Source: Streptomyces sp. NBC_01335
Lineage (GTDB): Bacteria > Actinomycetota > Actinomycetes > Streptomycetales > Streptomycetaceae
DNA: 64,000 nt
Direction: 5' to 3'
Assembly (NCBI RefSeq): GCF_035953295.1
Contig: NZ_CP108370.1
Location: forward strand, 6,743,001-6,807,000
Below the pieces are notes generated by a model that was not told the origin of the DNA, did not search any database, and saw only the letters and a program-made list of their open reading frames with translations. Below, in pieces: positions 16,490-24,159 of this stretch (position 1 is its first letter; each line of letters starts with the position of its first letter). The translations under genes were made by a program, and so were the position numbers.

Positions 16490-17335
16490 ATGCGTATCGC
16501 CAACCTGTCCGGACGGCTGGCCCTCGTCACGGGCGAGCGGGCCGTGGACGTGCACGAAGCCAGCGACCACCGATTCTCCGCCGACCCGCAGGCGATCTTC
16601 GAACGGTGGGACGAATTCCGGGCATGGGCCGCCGACGCGGCCCTCGGCACCGGCACCCCCTTCGACCCGGCCGATCTCGGCGCACCGGCGCCGGCGCCGC
16701 GCCAGCTGTTCGCCATCGGCCTCAACTACCGCGAGCACGTCGCCGAGGCCGGATACGGCGCCCCCGAAGGCATGCCACCGGTGTTCACCAAGTTCGCCGG
16801 CAGCATCAGCGGACCCGTCACCGACGTGGTGCTGCCGGAAGGGGGAAACACCGACTGGGAGGTCGAACTGGTCGTCGTCATCGGCCGTCCCGCCCGGCGG
16901 GTGCGCGAGGAGGACGCGTGGGACCACGTGGCCGGCCTGACGGTCGGGCAGGACCTTTCGGAGCGCGTCCTGCAGATGAGCGGTCCCGCGCCCCAGTTCG
17001 GCCTCGCGAAGTCCTACCCCGGGTTCTCGCCCATGGGCCCCTGCCTGGTCACCCCCGACGAGTTCGACGACCCGGACAACCTCGAACTCACCTGCAGCGT
17101 CAACGGTGAGCAGGTACAGCACGGTTTCACCCGGCAGCTGATCTTTTCCGTTCCGGCTCTCCTCGCCAAGCTGTCGGCGGTGCTGCCGCTGTCACCCGGG
17201 GACGTCATCTACACCGGCACGCCGTCGGGTGTCGGCCTCGGCCGCACGCCGCAGCGGTGGCTCCGGGCGGGCGACGAACTCATCAGCTCGATCCAGGGCA
17301 TCGGCGAACTGCGTCAGCGGTTGCTGTCCGCGTGA
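16490..17335 (+). CDS. fumarylacetoacetate hydrolase (FAH) family protein
   Basis: This 281-residue enzyme has GLNYREHVAEAG (about residue 79 on), the metal-binding acidic set in WEVELVVVIG and GQDLSER, and the signature YTGTPSGVGLGR. FAH relatives hydrolyse or decarboxylate beta-diketo acids such as acylpyruvates and need Mg2+ or Mn2+. The ATG at 16490 is preceded by AGGAGAA. It lies 43 bases after the flavoprotein and is probably in the same transcript. It could process an acylpyruvate or 2-oxoacid product, but no substrate can be named from sequence. Confidence 0.85.
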   Translation: MRIANLSGRLALVTGERAVDVHEASDHRFSADPQAIFERWDEFRAWAADAALGTGTPFDPADLGAPAPAPRQLFAIGLNYREHVAEAGYGAPEGMPPVFTKFAGSISGPVTDVVLPEGGNTDWEVELVVVIGRPARRVREEDAWDHVAGLTVGQDLSERVLQMSGPAPQFGLAKSYPGFSPMGPCLVTPDEFDDPDNLELTCSVNGEQVQHGFTRQLIFSVPALLAKLSAVLPLSPGDVIYTGTPSGVGLGRTPQRWLRAGDELISSIQGIGELRQRLLSA

Positions 17336-17340
17336 CCCCC

Positions 17341-17378
17341 GGCGTCGTCGCCCATGCCTCGTGGGTCGCGACGACGCC
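17341..17378 (+). terminator. hairpin between FAH gene and universal stress gene
   Basis: Arms ggcgtcgtcgc (17341-17351) and gcgacgacgcc (17368-17378) are perfectly complementary over 11 bases, with a further ccca/tggg pair inside. The hairpin starts five bases after the FAH stop and ends 30 bases before the next start, so it may end or attenuate the transcript. Confidence 0.6.
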
Positions 17379-17408
17379 GTCCACACATCCGGAGAGATAG
17401 GGAAGTTC

Positions 17409-17846
17409 GTGTTCCATCGCATTCTCGTCGCCATCGACTCCAGTCCGGCCCGTCGTTCTGCCGTACGTCTGGCCGGTGACATGGCCAGGCTGACCGGGGC
17501 CGAGGTCAGCGTTCTGCACGTCGTGGCCTCCGCGGCTTCCTTCGCCGCAGTGGTTCCGCTGGAGGAGGACACGGAAGCCAAGGCCGTCCTCGACGAAGCC
17601 GTCACCACGCTGCGCGACGGCGGCATCCACGCCGAGGGTGCCGTCGTGAACGCCCTGACGACCCGGACAGCCGCCACCATCTCCTCCGCCGCCGAGGAGT
17701 TCCAGGCGGATCTCCTGGTCCTCAGCCCCCACCGGCACGGGTTGTTCGCAGCCCTGTTCAACCCACGCGTCAGCGACGCGGTGGTTCACCACAGCAGCAT
17801 CGCCGTACTCCTGACGCCCGGGGACGGCGAGGGCGAGCGTCGGTGA
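17409..17846 (+). CDS. universal stress protein (UspA family)
   Basis: This 145-residue single-domain Usp begins MFHRILVAIDSSPARRSAVRLA, the typical first strand and helix, followed by EVSVLHVVAS. Its C-terminal part reads LLVLSPHRHGLFAALF and ends SIAVLLTP. The usual ATP-binding signature G-x2-G-x9-G-(S/T) is not present; the glycines are replaced, so it probably belongs to the non-ATP-binding kind. The GTG at 17409 follows GGAGAGATAGGG. It is downstream of the hydroxyacid oxidation genes, fitting a stress- or respiration-linked group. Confidence 0.85.
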   Translation: MFHRILVAIDSSPARRSAVRLAGDMARLTGAEVSVLHVVASAASFAAVVPLEEDTEAKAVLDEAVTTLRDGGIHAEGAVVNALTTRTAATISSAAEEFQADLLVLSPHRHGLFAALFNPRVSDAVVHHSSIAVLLTPGDGEGERR

Positions 17847-18027
17847 GCCGGCCGCGGTGCTCCTGCGCCGCGCCGAACGCCGTCGAGGCGGCAGCGGAGG
17901 AACAGCGCTCCGCCCCCGCCCCGTGAACCGGCCCGACAGGGGCCGAACCAGAACCTCTTCACATCCCGACGACCCGGCACGTCGCGTCGCGGTCTCCGTG
18001 ACCCGACGTGCGAAGAAAAGAGAATCC

Positions 18028-19005
18028 ATGTCCCAGCTCAGGACGAGAACGCGCGCCGGCCTTCTGGCCTCGGTCATGGCGGCGGCCGCCGCCGTGACCA
18101 TGGCGGGGCCCGCGTCCGTGGCTTCCGCCGCGGTTCCGCAGCAGAACGTGCGTTTCGTGGCGCACCTCGACATCACCGAGGGGCAGCGTCCCGAGAACAT
18201 CACCCTGGAACCCGGCGGCAGCGCCGTGGTCACCTTCGCGTACAGCCGTCAGATCGCCCGGATCGCCCAGGACGGTACGGTGCGGATCCTCGCCACCCTG
18301 CCCGCTCCTCCGGCCGGTTCCGTCACTCCCGCTCTGTCGCAGCCGTTCCTCGGCGGCATCGTCCGGGCTCAGGACGGCACCCTGTACTTCCTCTACGCCA
18401 CCGGCAGCAGGGACCTGACCGGCGTGTGGAGCCTGCGCCCCGGCGGAACCCCGCATCGCGTCGCCGCGCTTCCCGCGGAGGGTCTGCCCAACGGACTCGC
18501 CCTCGACCAGAGCGGACGCCGCCTGTACGTGGCCGACTCCGTCCTGGGCACCGTCTGGCGCGTGCCCGTGACCGGGGGCGCCCCCACGCGGTGGAGCACC
18601 GCCCCCGAACTGGCTGCCGCCGGATTCCTCGGAGCCAACGGCATCAAGGTGCACGAGGGCTCGGTGTGGGTTTCCAACCTCGACAAGGGCACCGTGCTGC
18701 GCATACCGGTCACCCGGCAGGGCACCGCCGGAACCGTCCGGACCCGTGCGACCGGCCTGATCAATATCGACGACTTCGCGTTCACCGGCTCCGGTGACAC
18801 TCTCCTGGCCGCGATCAACGCGGACAACGAGATCGCCCTGGTCGAGCCGAGCGGCCGTCACACCACCGTGCTGACGGGAGCGGACGGAATCGAGAACCCC
18901 ACGTCGCTCGCCGTGCGGGGCACCACCGCCTACATCGCCAGCGGCGCGTACTTCACCAACAACGATCCCAACCTGCTCGCGGTGCGGACCGCGGCACACC
19001 GGTAG
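18028..19005 (+). CDS. secreted SMP-30/gluconolactonase-like beta-propeller protein
   Basis: This 325-residue protein has a clear signal peptide (MSQLRTRTRAGLLASVMAAAAA, cleavage near ASA-AVPQQ at about residue 35-37) and a repetitive mature part rich in propeller-blade motifs: ENITLEPGGSAVVTF, LPNGLALDQSGRRLYVADS, LGANGIKVHEGSVWVSN and NPTSLAVRGTTAYIASG. The NG-(I/L) turns resemble the metal-binding sites of SMP-30/gluconolactonase relatives. It could be an extracellular lactonase or a binding protein; the reaction is not decided. The ATG at 18028 is preceded by AAAAGAGAA. A strong terminator follows. Confidence 0.8.
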   Translation: MSQLRTRTRAGLLASVMAAAAAVTMAGPASVASAAVPQQNVRFVAHLDITEGQRPENITLEPGGSAVVTFAYSRQIARIAQDGTVRILATLPAPPAGSVTPALSQPFLGGIVRAQDGTLYFLYATGSRDLTGVWSLRPGGTPHRVAALPAEGLPNGLALDQSGRRLYVADSVLGTVWRVPVTGGAPTRWSTAPELAAAGFLGANGIKVHEGSVWVSNLDKGTVLRIPVTRQGTAGTVRTRATGLINIDDFAFTGSGDTLLAAINADNEIALVEPSGRHTTVLTGADGIENPTSLAVRGTTAYIASGAYFTNNDPNLLAVRTAAHR

Positions 19006-19023
19006 GCCGGTCCGCCGGCATGC

Positions 19024-19063
19024 GGCCCCGTACCCCTCCCGACTCCGGGACGGGTACGGGGCC
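19024..19063 (+). terminator. strong hairpin after the beta-propeller gene
   Basis: Arms ggccccgtaccc (19024-19035) and gggtacggggcc (19052-19063) are perfectly complementary. The 16-base interior carries an additional tccc/ggga pair. It starts 19 bases after the stop at 19005. Confidence 0.75.
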
Positions 19064-19279
19064 GTACGCGTGCGTCACGGAGGGCCCACGCGCCGGGTGC
19101 GCCCTTCACGAGCGGGGAGCGCGGCCCCGCGTTGACGGAGAGCGCCCGACTCGTTGACCCGGAGCGCACCGAGGCGGCCGCGTGCGCTCCGGGCGTGGTG
19201 GTCCCGGCTCGATCTGCCCTACGGTGTTTGCACGGTTCGGGAGTGAGGGCGTGGTCGCGAGTTCTGGGGGGAATGCTGA

Positions 19280-20809
19280 ATGCCGGTGCGTAGGGCGGGA
19301 GGCACGCCGGATTTCGGAGCCACGCTTCGTGGGCTGCGACGGGAGGCTTCACTCACCATCGAGGGTCTGGCGGAAGCCTCGGGGGTGAGCGTCCGCGCCA
19401 TCGGTGACCTGGAGCGAGGAAGACGGGCGGTGCCACGGCCGCGTACGGCGGCCGCTCTTGCCGAGGGGTTGGGACTGTCCGGGTCCGGGAGGCAGCGCCT
19501 GCTCGGCGCGGCCCGCGCCGGCCGCAGCGACGGGTACACCCCTGTCGGTGTGCGCGCCGTACCTGGGGAAATACCCGACTTCGTGGGGCGGCGGCGTGAG
19601 CTGGCACGGCTTGAGGAACTGGCGGAGCGGATGTCCGGCGGCCGGGCGCCGGACGGCTCGGACGCACAGCCGACGATCGTGGCTGTCTCGGGGCCGCCCG
19701 GAGCGGGCAAGACGACGCTGGCGCTGGAGGCGGCCCGCCGGCTGGCCGGCCACTTCCCCGACGGGCAGGTCGTGGTCGACATGCGGGGACTGGACGAACA
19801 GGCGCCCGATCCGGGCGGGCTCATGATCGGCGTGCTGCGGGCTCTGCGGGTCACCGACAAGGAGCTGACGCACGTGGGTGCGCAGGGGCACCCCGAGCTG
19901 TACCGGCGGACTCTGGCGGCGCGGCGGTTCGTACTCGTCCTCGACAACGCGCGTGACGAGGCACAGGTGCGTCCGCTGCTGCCCGGCTCCGGCAAGGGAA
20001 TCGTGGTGGTCACGAGCCGACGCCTGCTCACCGGCCTGGAGAGCGTGCACCGTCTGCCGCTGGACGGGTTCTCGCCGCGCGAGGCCGCGTCCCTGCTGAG
20101 CACCTTCATCGACGGGGAACGCGCGTCGGCCACCGACGCCGCCGAGCTCGAAGAGGTCGCCCGGTACTGCGGCCGTCTGCCGCTCGCGCTCCGGCTGGCC
20201 GGGAGCCTGCTCGCCACGCACCGGACGTGGTCGGTGCGGCGGCTGGCGGAGCGGCTCGCCCCCGACGACAGCCGCCTGGCGGTCCTCGACGCCGGAGACA
20301 TGCGCGTGTCCGCGGCGTTCGGCCTCTCCTACCGGCAGCTCACCGAGGAAGCCGCCCGCATGTTCAGGCTGCTCGCCGTGCTCCCGGGCCCGGACGTCTC
20401 CACGGCCGTGGCCGCGCACTTGTCCGGGCAGGGATTCTTCGACGCGGAGGACACCCTGGAGGAACTGGTGGAGAAGGGCTTGCTGGGCGTCGCGGGCGAC
20501 CGGTACCGGCTGCACGACCTGCTGCGGCTCTACGCCCGGACGAGGCTGCACGCCGAGGAGACCCCCGGCGACATCGCGTGCGCCCGGAGCGGCGCGCGCG
20601 AGTGGCCGCTCCGGACCACGGGGGCGGCGGACCGCTGGTACGAGCCCGGCCACGGGGCCCCGTCCACCGTCCGGCAGGAGGATGTCACCGCTCTCCGCGG
20701 AGGAGGGACACGACCGGCTGCCGGCGCAGGGCACGGACCGGCCGACCGCCTGCGGAGTCACCGGACCGACTGCCGGAAAGGATCGGTCACCTCCGTGCCC
20801 GCGTGCTGA
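19280..20809 (+). CDS. XRE-NB-ARC regulator, truncated and apparently frameshifted
   Basis: The 509-residue reading frame has an N-terminal XRE HTH (about 12-70, with LTIEGLAEASGVSVRAIGDLERGRR) and a STAND/NB-ARC ATPase: Walker A SGPPGAGKTTLAL near 140, Walker B FVLVLDNARDE, VVVTSRR, and the GLPLA-like GRLPLALRLAGSLL. It aligns with its paralogue at 34143-36401 down to the WYEPGHGAPS region (about residue 455). After that this frame is unrelated, while the next frame (from 20682) resumes paralogue-like sequence (LSAEEGHDRLPAQGTD against LSDAERARHWLQAEGTN). The C-terminal TPR sensor domain of about 270 residues is missing, and the frame runs 52 bases into the convergent AraC gene. It is therefore most likely a decaying, non-functional regulator. 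Confidence 0.75.
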   Translation: MPVRRAGGTPDFGATLRGLRREASLTIEGLAEASGVSVRAIGDLERGRRAVPRPRTAAALAEGLGLSGSGRQRLLGAARAGRSDGYTPVGVRAVPGEIPDFVGRRRELARLEELAERMSGGRAPDGSDAQPTIVAVSGPPGAGKTTLALEAARRLAGHFPDGQVVVDMRGLDEQAPDPGGLMIGVLRALRVTDKELTHVGAQGHPELYRRTLAARRFVLVLDNARDEAQVRPLLPGSGKGIVVVTSRRLLTGLESVHRLPLDGFSPREAASLLSTFIDGERASATDAAELEEVARYCGRLPLALRLAGSLLATHRTWSVRRLAERLAPDDSRLAVLDAGDMRVSAAFGLSYRQLTEEAARMFRLLAVLPGPDVSTAVAAHLSGQGFFDAEDTLEELVEKGLLGVAGDRYRLHDLLRLYARTRLHAEETPGDIACARSGAREWPLRTTGAADRWYEPGHGAPSTVRQEDVTALRGGGTRPAAGAGHGPADRLRSHRTDCRKGSVTSVPAC

Positions 20810-21786
20810 TCCGCCGTACGCGTCGTCGCGCCGCTCTGGTGACGCAGGGCGCGCCATTCGCGGGGGGAGAGGCCGTAGGCGCCGCGGAACACCCGGCTGA
20901 AGTGAGCGGGATTGACGAAGCCCCAGCGTTGCGCGACGGCCGACACGGTGGGCATGGTCCGGCCGCGCCGGGCCAACTCGTACGCGCACCTCTCCAGCCG
21001 ACGCCGCTGGATCAGCCTGCCGACGGTGATGCCTTCGTCCTCGAAGAGCCGGTGCAGATAGCGCACCGAGATGTGGTGCGCCCGTGCCACGGACTCGGGG
21101 GACAGGGCGGGGTCGCCCAGATTCTCGTCTATGTGCCTGCGGACGCACCGCACCAGATGGTGCCGGGTGGTCGCGGCTCCCTCGGCCGGCCCCTCGTGCC
21201 GTTCCGCGACCAGGGTGGCGAAGAGATCGATGAGACCGTTGACCAGACCGTTCGTGGTGGAGGCCGAGCAGGTGTGGGCGGAGGTGGCCACGATCGTCAG
21301 GACGGGCTTCAGAACCGCGGCGCAGCCCTGACCGGTCGTGAACGCGGTGCCGGCGATGCTGTCGAGTGCCTCGTCCGAGAGGGCCAGCGCGTGGCGCGGG
21401 ATGTAGACCACGTGGACGGAGAAGTGTTCCGGGTGGTCGAGGAAGTACGGGCGTGAGGTGTCGTAGACGAAGAGGTCACCCGGGTCGGCGGTGACCTGGC
21501 GGCCCGCCTGGACGAGGACCGTCCGGCCGGTCGTCTGGACACCGACAGCCATCAGCCGTTCCGGGGACCGCTCGATGTGGGACTTCGTCCGCCTGACGAG
21601 TCGGGCGCCGGCTTCGACGGTGGACGTCCGCAGGGCCCCCACACGCTCGGTGACGATCCGCCCGGTGAAAGGCTCAGTGCCGTGCGGCACGACTGTCACG
21701 GGCACCGGATTCCGGTCCACCGTGTCGTGCCGGACCGCGAGGCCCTGTTCCTCGCGCTTGAGGGAAGTCAGCAACACCGGGCTCAT
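20758..21786 (-). CDS. AraC-family transcriptional regulator
   Basis: This 342-residue regulator has an N-terminal AraC-binding-like domain (about 30-200, with GDLFVYDTSRPYFLDHPE and VYIPRHALALSDEALD) and a C-terminal double HTH (about 225-325, with LSPESVARAHHISVRYLHRLF and GFVNPAHFSRVFRGAYGLSPREWR). The ATG at 21786 is preceded by AGGAGAA; the frame extends 73 codons upstream without coding character. It is divergent from the SsgA-like gene across 526 bases. It is closely similar to the AraC protein at 26894-27961, and the two bracket the hydrolase/MFS genes. Confidence 0.9.
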   Translation of the reverse strand: MSPVLLTSLKREEQGLAVRHDTVDRNPVPVTVVPHGTEPFTGRIVTERVGALRTSTVEAGARLVRRTKSHIERSPERLMAVGVQTTGRTVLVQAGRQVTADPGDLFVYDTSRPYFLDHPEHFSVHVVYIPRHALALSDEALDSIAGTAFTTGQGCAAVLKPVLTIVATSAHTCSASTTNGLVNGLIDLFATLVAERHEGPAEGAATTRHHLVRCVRRHIDENLGDPALSPESVARAHHISVRYLHRLFEDEGITVGRLIQRRRLERCAYELARRGRTMPTVSAVAQRWGFVNPAHFSRVFRGAYGLSPREWRALRHQSGATTRTADQHAGTEVTDPFRQSVR

Positions 21787-22312
21787 CCGGTTCTCCTGTC
21801 GAACGTAGTCATGGGCCGGAACTTCCCAGCCGTGGCACGCACGGACCGGGCGGTTGTCCGGCGCCTGGTGAGGACGTCGAACAGGCAGGCTGCGCGTACG
21901 CAAGCGCCCTCGGGCGAGCCTCCCGACGGGGGCCGGACAGCGGGGTCGTGGCCGATTTCCCCGTCCTGACCAGCAAAGCCGCCGACAGCGGGCGACTCCA
22001 GGCACCTAGCAGGCAGAAAAGGCGCCAGGTCCTGCCTGCGGAGGCGTTCCACCAGGTCCGGGGGACCGGAGTGCGGGAGCCGCTCGCGCGGCGAAGGCCG
22101 CTGGGCGCGGGGCGGCGGCCGTACGCGCGAGGTGCTCCGCGGGACCGGTGGCGGAGTCGGGGCAGCCGGCCGATGGGCGCCGCCCTCCGCGTACGCGTTC
22201 CGTCACCGTACTTCCAGAAGCAATGGTGGATGCGCAGAGCGACAAGGCGCTTCGTGTCCGTGTTCCTAGGGTGGCGGACAGGAAACCACTCAGTCGCTTC
22301 TCTGGAGCCCAC
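21787..22312. other. 526-bp divergent intergenic region without a supported gene
   Basis: Neither strand shows a reading frame with recognisable protein motifs or a ribosome-binding site. The region must carry the promoters of the AraC gene (leftward) and of the SsgA-like gene (rightward), but I see no convincing consensus boxes or strong dyads. Confidence 0.5.
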
Positions 22313-22738
22313 ATGAGCCAATCGCTCACATCGGTCACGTGCGATGTCACCGCTTTCGTCAGCGTCTCCGAGGACCGGCGGGTTCCGCTGCCCAGCCGGC
22401 TCCGTTACGACCCGACGGATCCCTATGCCGTCCGTCTCTCCTTGGGAGCGACCATGGACGGACCGGTTGTCTGGACGTTCGCCCGTGCGTTGCTGGTCGA
22501 GGGGATGCGCCGGCCGAGCGGTGCCGGAGACGTGCTGGTCCTGCCCCGGCACCCCTGGCTTCCGGACACCCTGCGCGTGGTCCTGCGGTCCCGCGCCGGA
22601 GCCGCCCTGGTCGAGCTGCCGGTGCCGGAAGTCGCGCGCTTCCTGGACAGCGCCGGCCGGCTGGTGCCGCCGGGGACGGAATGCGCGTACGTCGACGTGG
22701 ACAGCGGACTCGCACAGCTCACGGGCCGCAGCGACTGA
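22313..22738 (+). CDS. SsgA-like sporulation/cell-division regulator
   Basis: This 141-residue SALP-family protein is specific to sporulating actinomycetes. Typical motifs are VTCDVTAFVSVSEDRRVPLPSRLRYDPTDPYAVRLSL, VVWTFARALLVEGMRRPSGAGDV and VLRSRAGAALVELPVPEVARFLD. Family members steer septum placement and peptidoglycan remodelling through the FtsZ recruitment pathway. The ATG at 22313 follows TGGAG. It is monocistronic by position: the next gene on the strand is nearly 600 bases away. Which SsgA-G class it belongs to cannot be settled here. Confidence 0.9.
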   Translation: MSQSLTSVTCDVTAFVSVSEDRRVPLPSRLRYDPTDPYAVRLSLGATMDGPVVWTFARALLVEGMRRPSGAGDVLVLPRHPWLPDTLRVVLRSRAGAALVELPVPEVARFLDSAGRLVPPGTECAYVDVDSGLAQLTGRSD

Positions 22739-23315
22739 AGAGCGACGCGCGCGGAGCGGTCACTCCCGAGCGCGCACCCACCGGCGCGTTCACCTCCCTG
22801 GAGAACCTGCCGTGCGCCGCCGCGCCCGGAACGGGCCACGGCCTCCTCACCGTCGTGGCGCTCGGGGGCAACGCACAAGACGCGCAGAGACAAGTCCCGT
22901 TCTGGTGCGATGGGTACGTTCATCTCGGCATTCGCGGCTTTCACCTCGGAAGGTCCCGTTGCCGAAGCAGGCCCGGGAAGCCGAGGGCCGGGGCACACAC
23001 CAACCGATCGGTACCGCCCCGTCACGGGGACCGGGCGACTTCAGGCCCCGCCTGCGCCGACGCCGCCGCAGGCGGAGCTCGTCCCGTCGCCACGCCCGGC
23101 ACGCGTGCTCGCCGCACCGGCCGAAAGCCCGGGCTCGTGCGTCCCGTACGAGGACATCCCCCCGGCACACCGAACAGCACACGCCGGACGCCGCTCACCG
23201 ACGGGCGGGCGTCGCCCGTCACGGCACCGGATCCGGAAGCCGCCGGCCCGGTGGTGCGCCCCGAGCCCCCGGAACCGACCCGTCCCACCGTCCAGCAAGA
23301 GGAATGAGCCCGATC
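22739..23315. other. 577-bp gap without a supported gene
   Basis: The interval between the SsgA-like gene and the first hydrolase contains only frames with Arg/Pro-rich, shadow-like translations. No ribosome-binding site, signal peptide or family motif was seen. It probably holds the promoter of the hydrolase pair; no strong hairpin was found. Confidence 0.5.
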
Positions 23316-24041
23316 ATGTCGCATGCAGAGAAGCCGACCGTTGTCCTGGTGCACGGTGCGTTCGCGGACGCGTCCAGCTATTCCGCCGTCATACCCGAGT
23401 TGCTCAAGAAGGGACTGGACGTCGTCGCCCCGGCGGTTCCCAACCGCAGCCTGATCGGGGACGCCGCGTACGTGGCCTCGGTGGTCCGTCAGATCGACGG
23501 ACCGGTGGTGCTGGTCGGTCACTCCTACGGCGGCGCCGTGATCACGGTGGCCGGCGTGGAGGAGAACGTCGAGGCCCTGGTCTACCTGTCGGGCTACGCG
23601 CTGGAGGTCGGCGAGAGCCTGGGCGAACTGCAGGGCCGGTTCCCGGACTCGGATCTGGCCGCGGCGCTGGTGTACTCGCCGTTCCCGATCGAGGGTTCGG
23701 ACACTCCGGGTACGGACGTGTCGGTGGAGGTCGACGCGTTCCCGGCGATCTTCGCGGCGGACGTCGATCCGGAACTGGCGAAGGCGCTGGCGGTCTCACA
23801 ACGTCCGCTGGCCGCGCAGGCGTTCGCGGACGTCGCGCCGGCCGCCGCGTGGAAGACGAAGCCGTCCTTCGGCCTGGTGTCGTCCTCGGACCACACGATC
23901 AACCCCGACGTCGAGCGTTTCGGTTACGAGCGTGCCGGCATGACCACCATCGAGGTCGACTCCTCGCACCTGGTCATGCTCGCCCACCCCAAGAAGGTCG
24001 CGGCCTTCATCGAGGAAGCCATCGAGGCCACCTCCAAGTAG
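23316..24041 (+). CDS. alpha/beta fold hydrolase (esterase type)
   Basis: This 241-residue cytoplasmic hydrolase begins MSHAEKPTVVLVHGAFADASS (oxyanion HG motif). It has the nucleophile elbow GHSYGG with Ser70, and a late HTINPDVERFGYERAG...DSSHLVMLAHPKKV block carrying the likely catalytic Asp and His. The group (EstC/methylesterase-like) is small and without a cap domain. ATG 23316 is preferred because AAGAGGA lies about 12 bases upstream; ATG 23304 in the same frame would touch that sequence. It has a tandem paralogue at 24160 that lacks the serine. Confidence 0.85.
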   Translation: MSHAEKPTVVLVHGAFADASSYSAVIPELLKKGLDVVAPAVPNRSLIGDAAYVASVVRQIDGPVVLVGHSYGGAVITVAGVEENVEALVYLSGYALEVGESLGELQGRFPDSDLAAALVYSPFPIEGSDTPGTDVSVEVDAFPAIFAADVDPELAKALAVSQRPLAAQAFADVAPAAAWKTKPSFGLVSSSDHTINPDVERFGYERAGMTTIEVDSSHLVMLAHPKKVAAFIEEAIEATSK

Positions 24042-24081
24042 TCCGTGTTTCCGGACCCCTTCCTCCGGCTCTTCCTCCGGA

Positions 24082-24124
24082 CCTCAGGCCCTCTTCCGGC
24101 CTGCTCCTCAGGCCCTCTTCCGGC
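24082..24124. repeat. direct repeat between the two hydrolase genes
   Basis: A 19-base sequence beginning cctcaggccctcttc occurs at 24082-24100 and again at 24106-24124 (period 24). Shorter tcctccgg copies lie just before it. It falls in the 118-base spacer between the paralogous hydrolases and could be the product of slippage. Confidence 0.7.
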
Positions 24125-24159
24125 ACGGTTCGCAAGCCGTCCCGAGCAGAAAGACAACG

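Noticed and set aside
13294..16725. A 1143-codon open frame on the minus strand (and similar long frames antisense to other genes, e.g. 1314-2855, 36527-40090, 54805-57804 and 10789-12327)
   Set aside because: They are antisense to genes with clear domains, their translations are Arg/Gly/Val- or Pro-rich without motifs, and they follow from the high third-position GC of the true genes.
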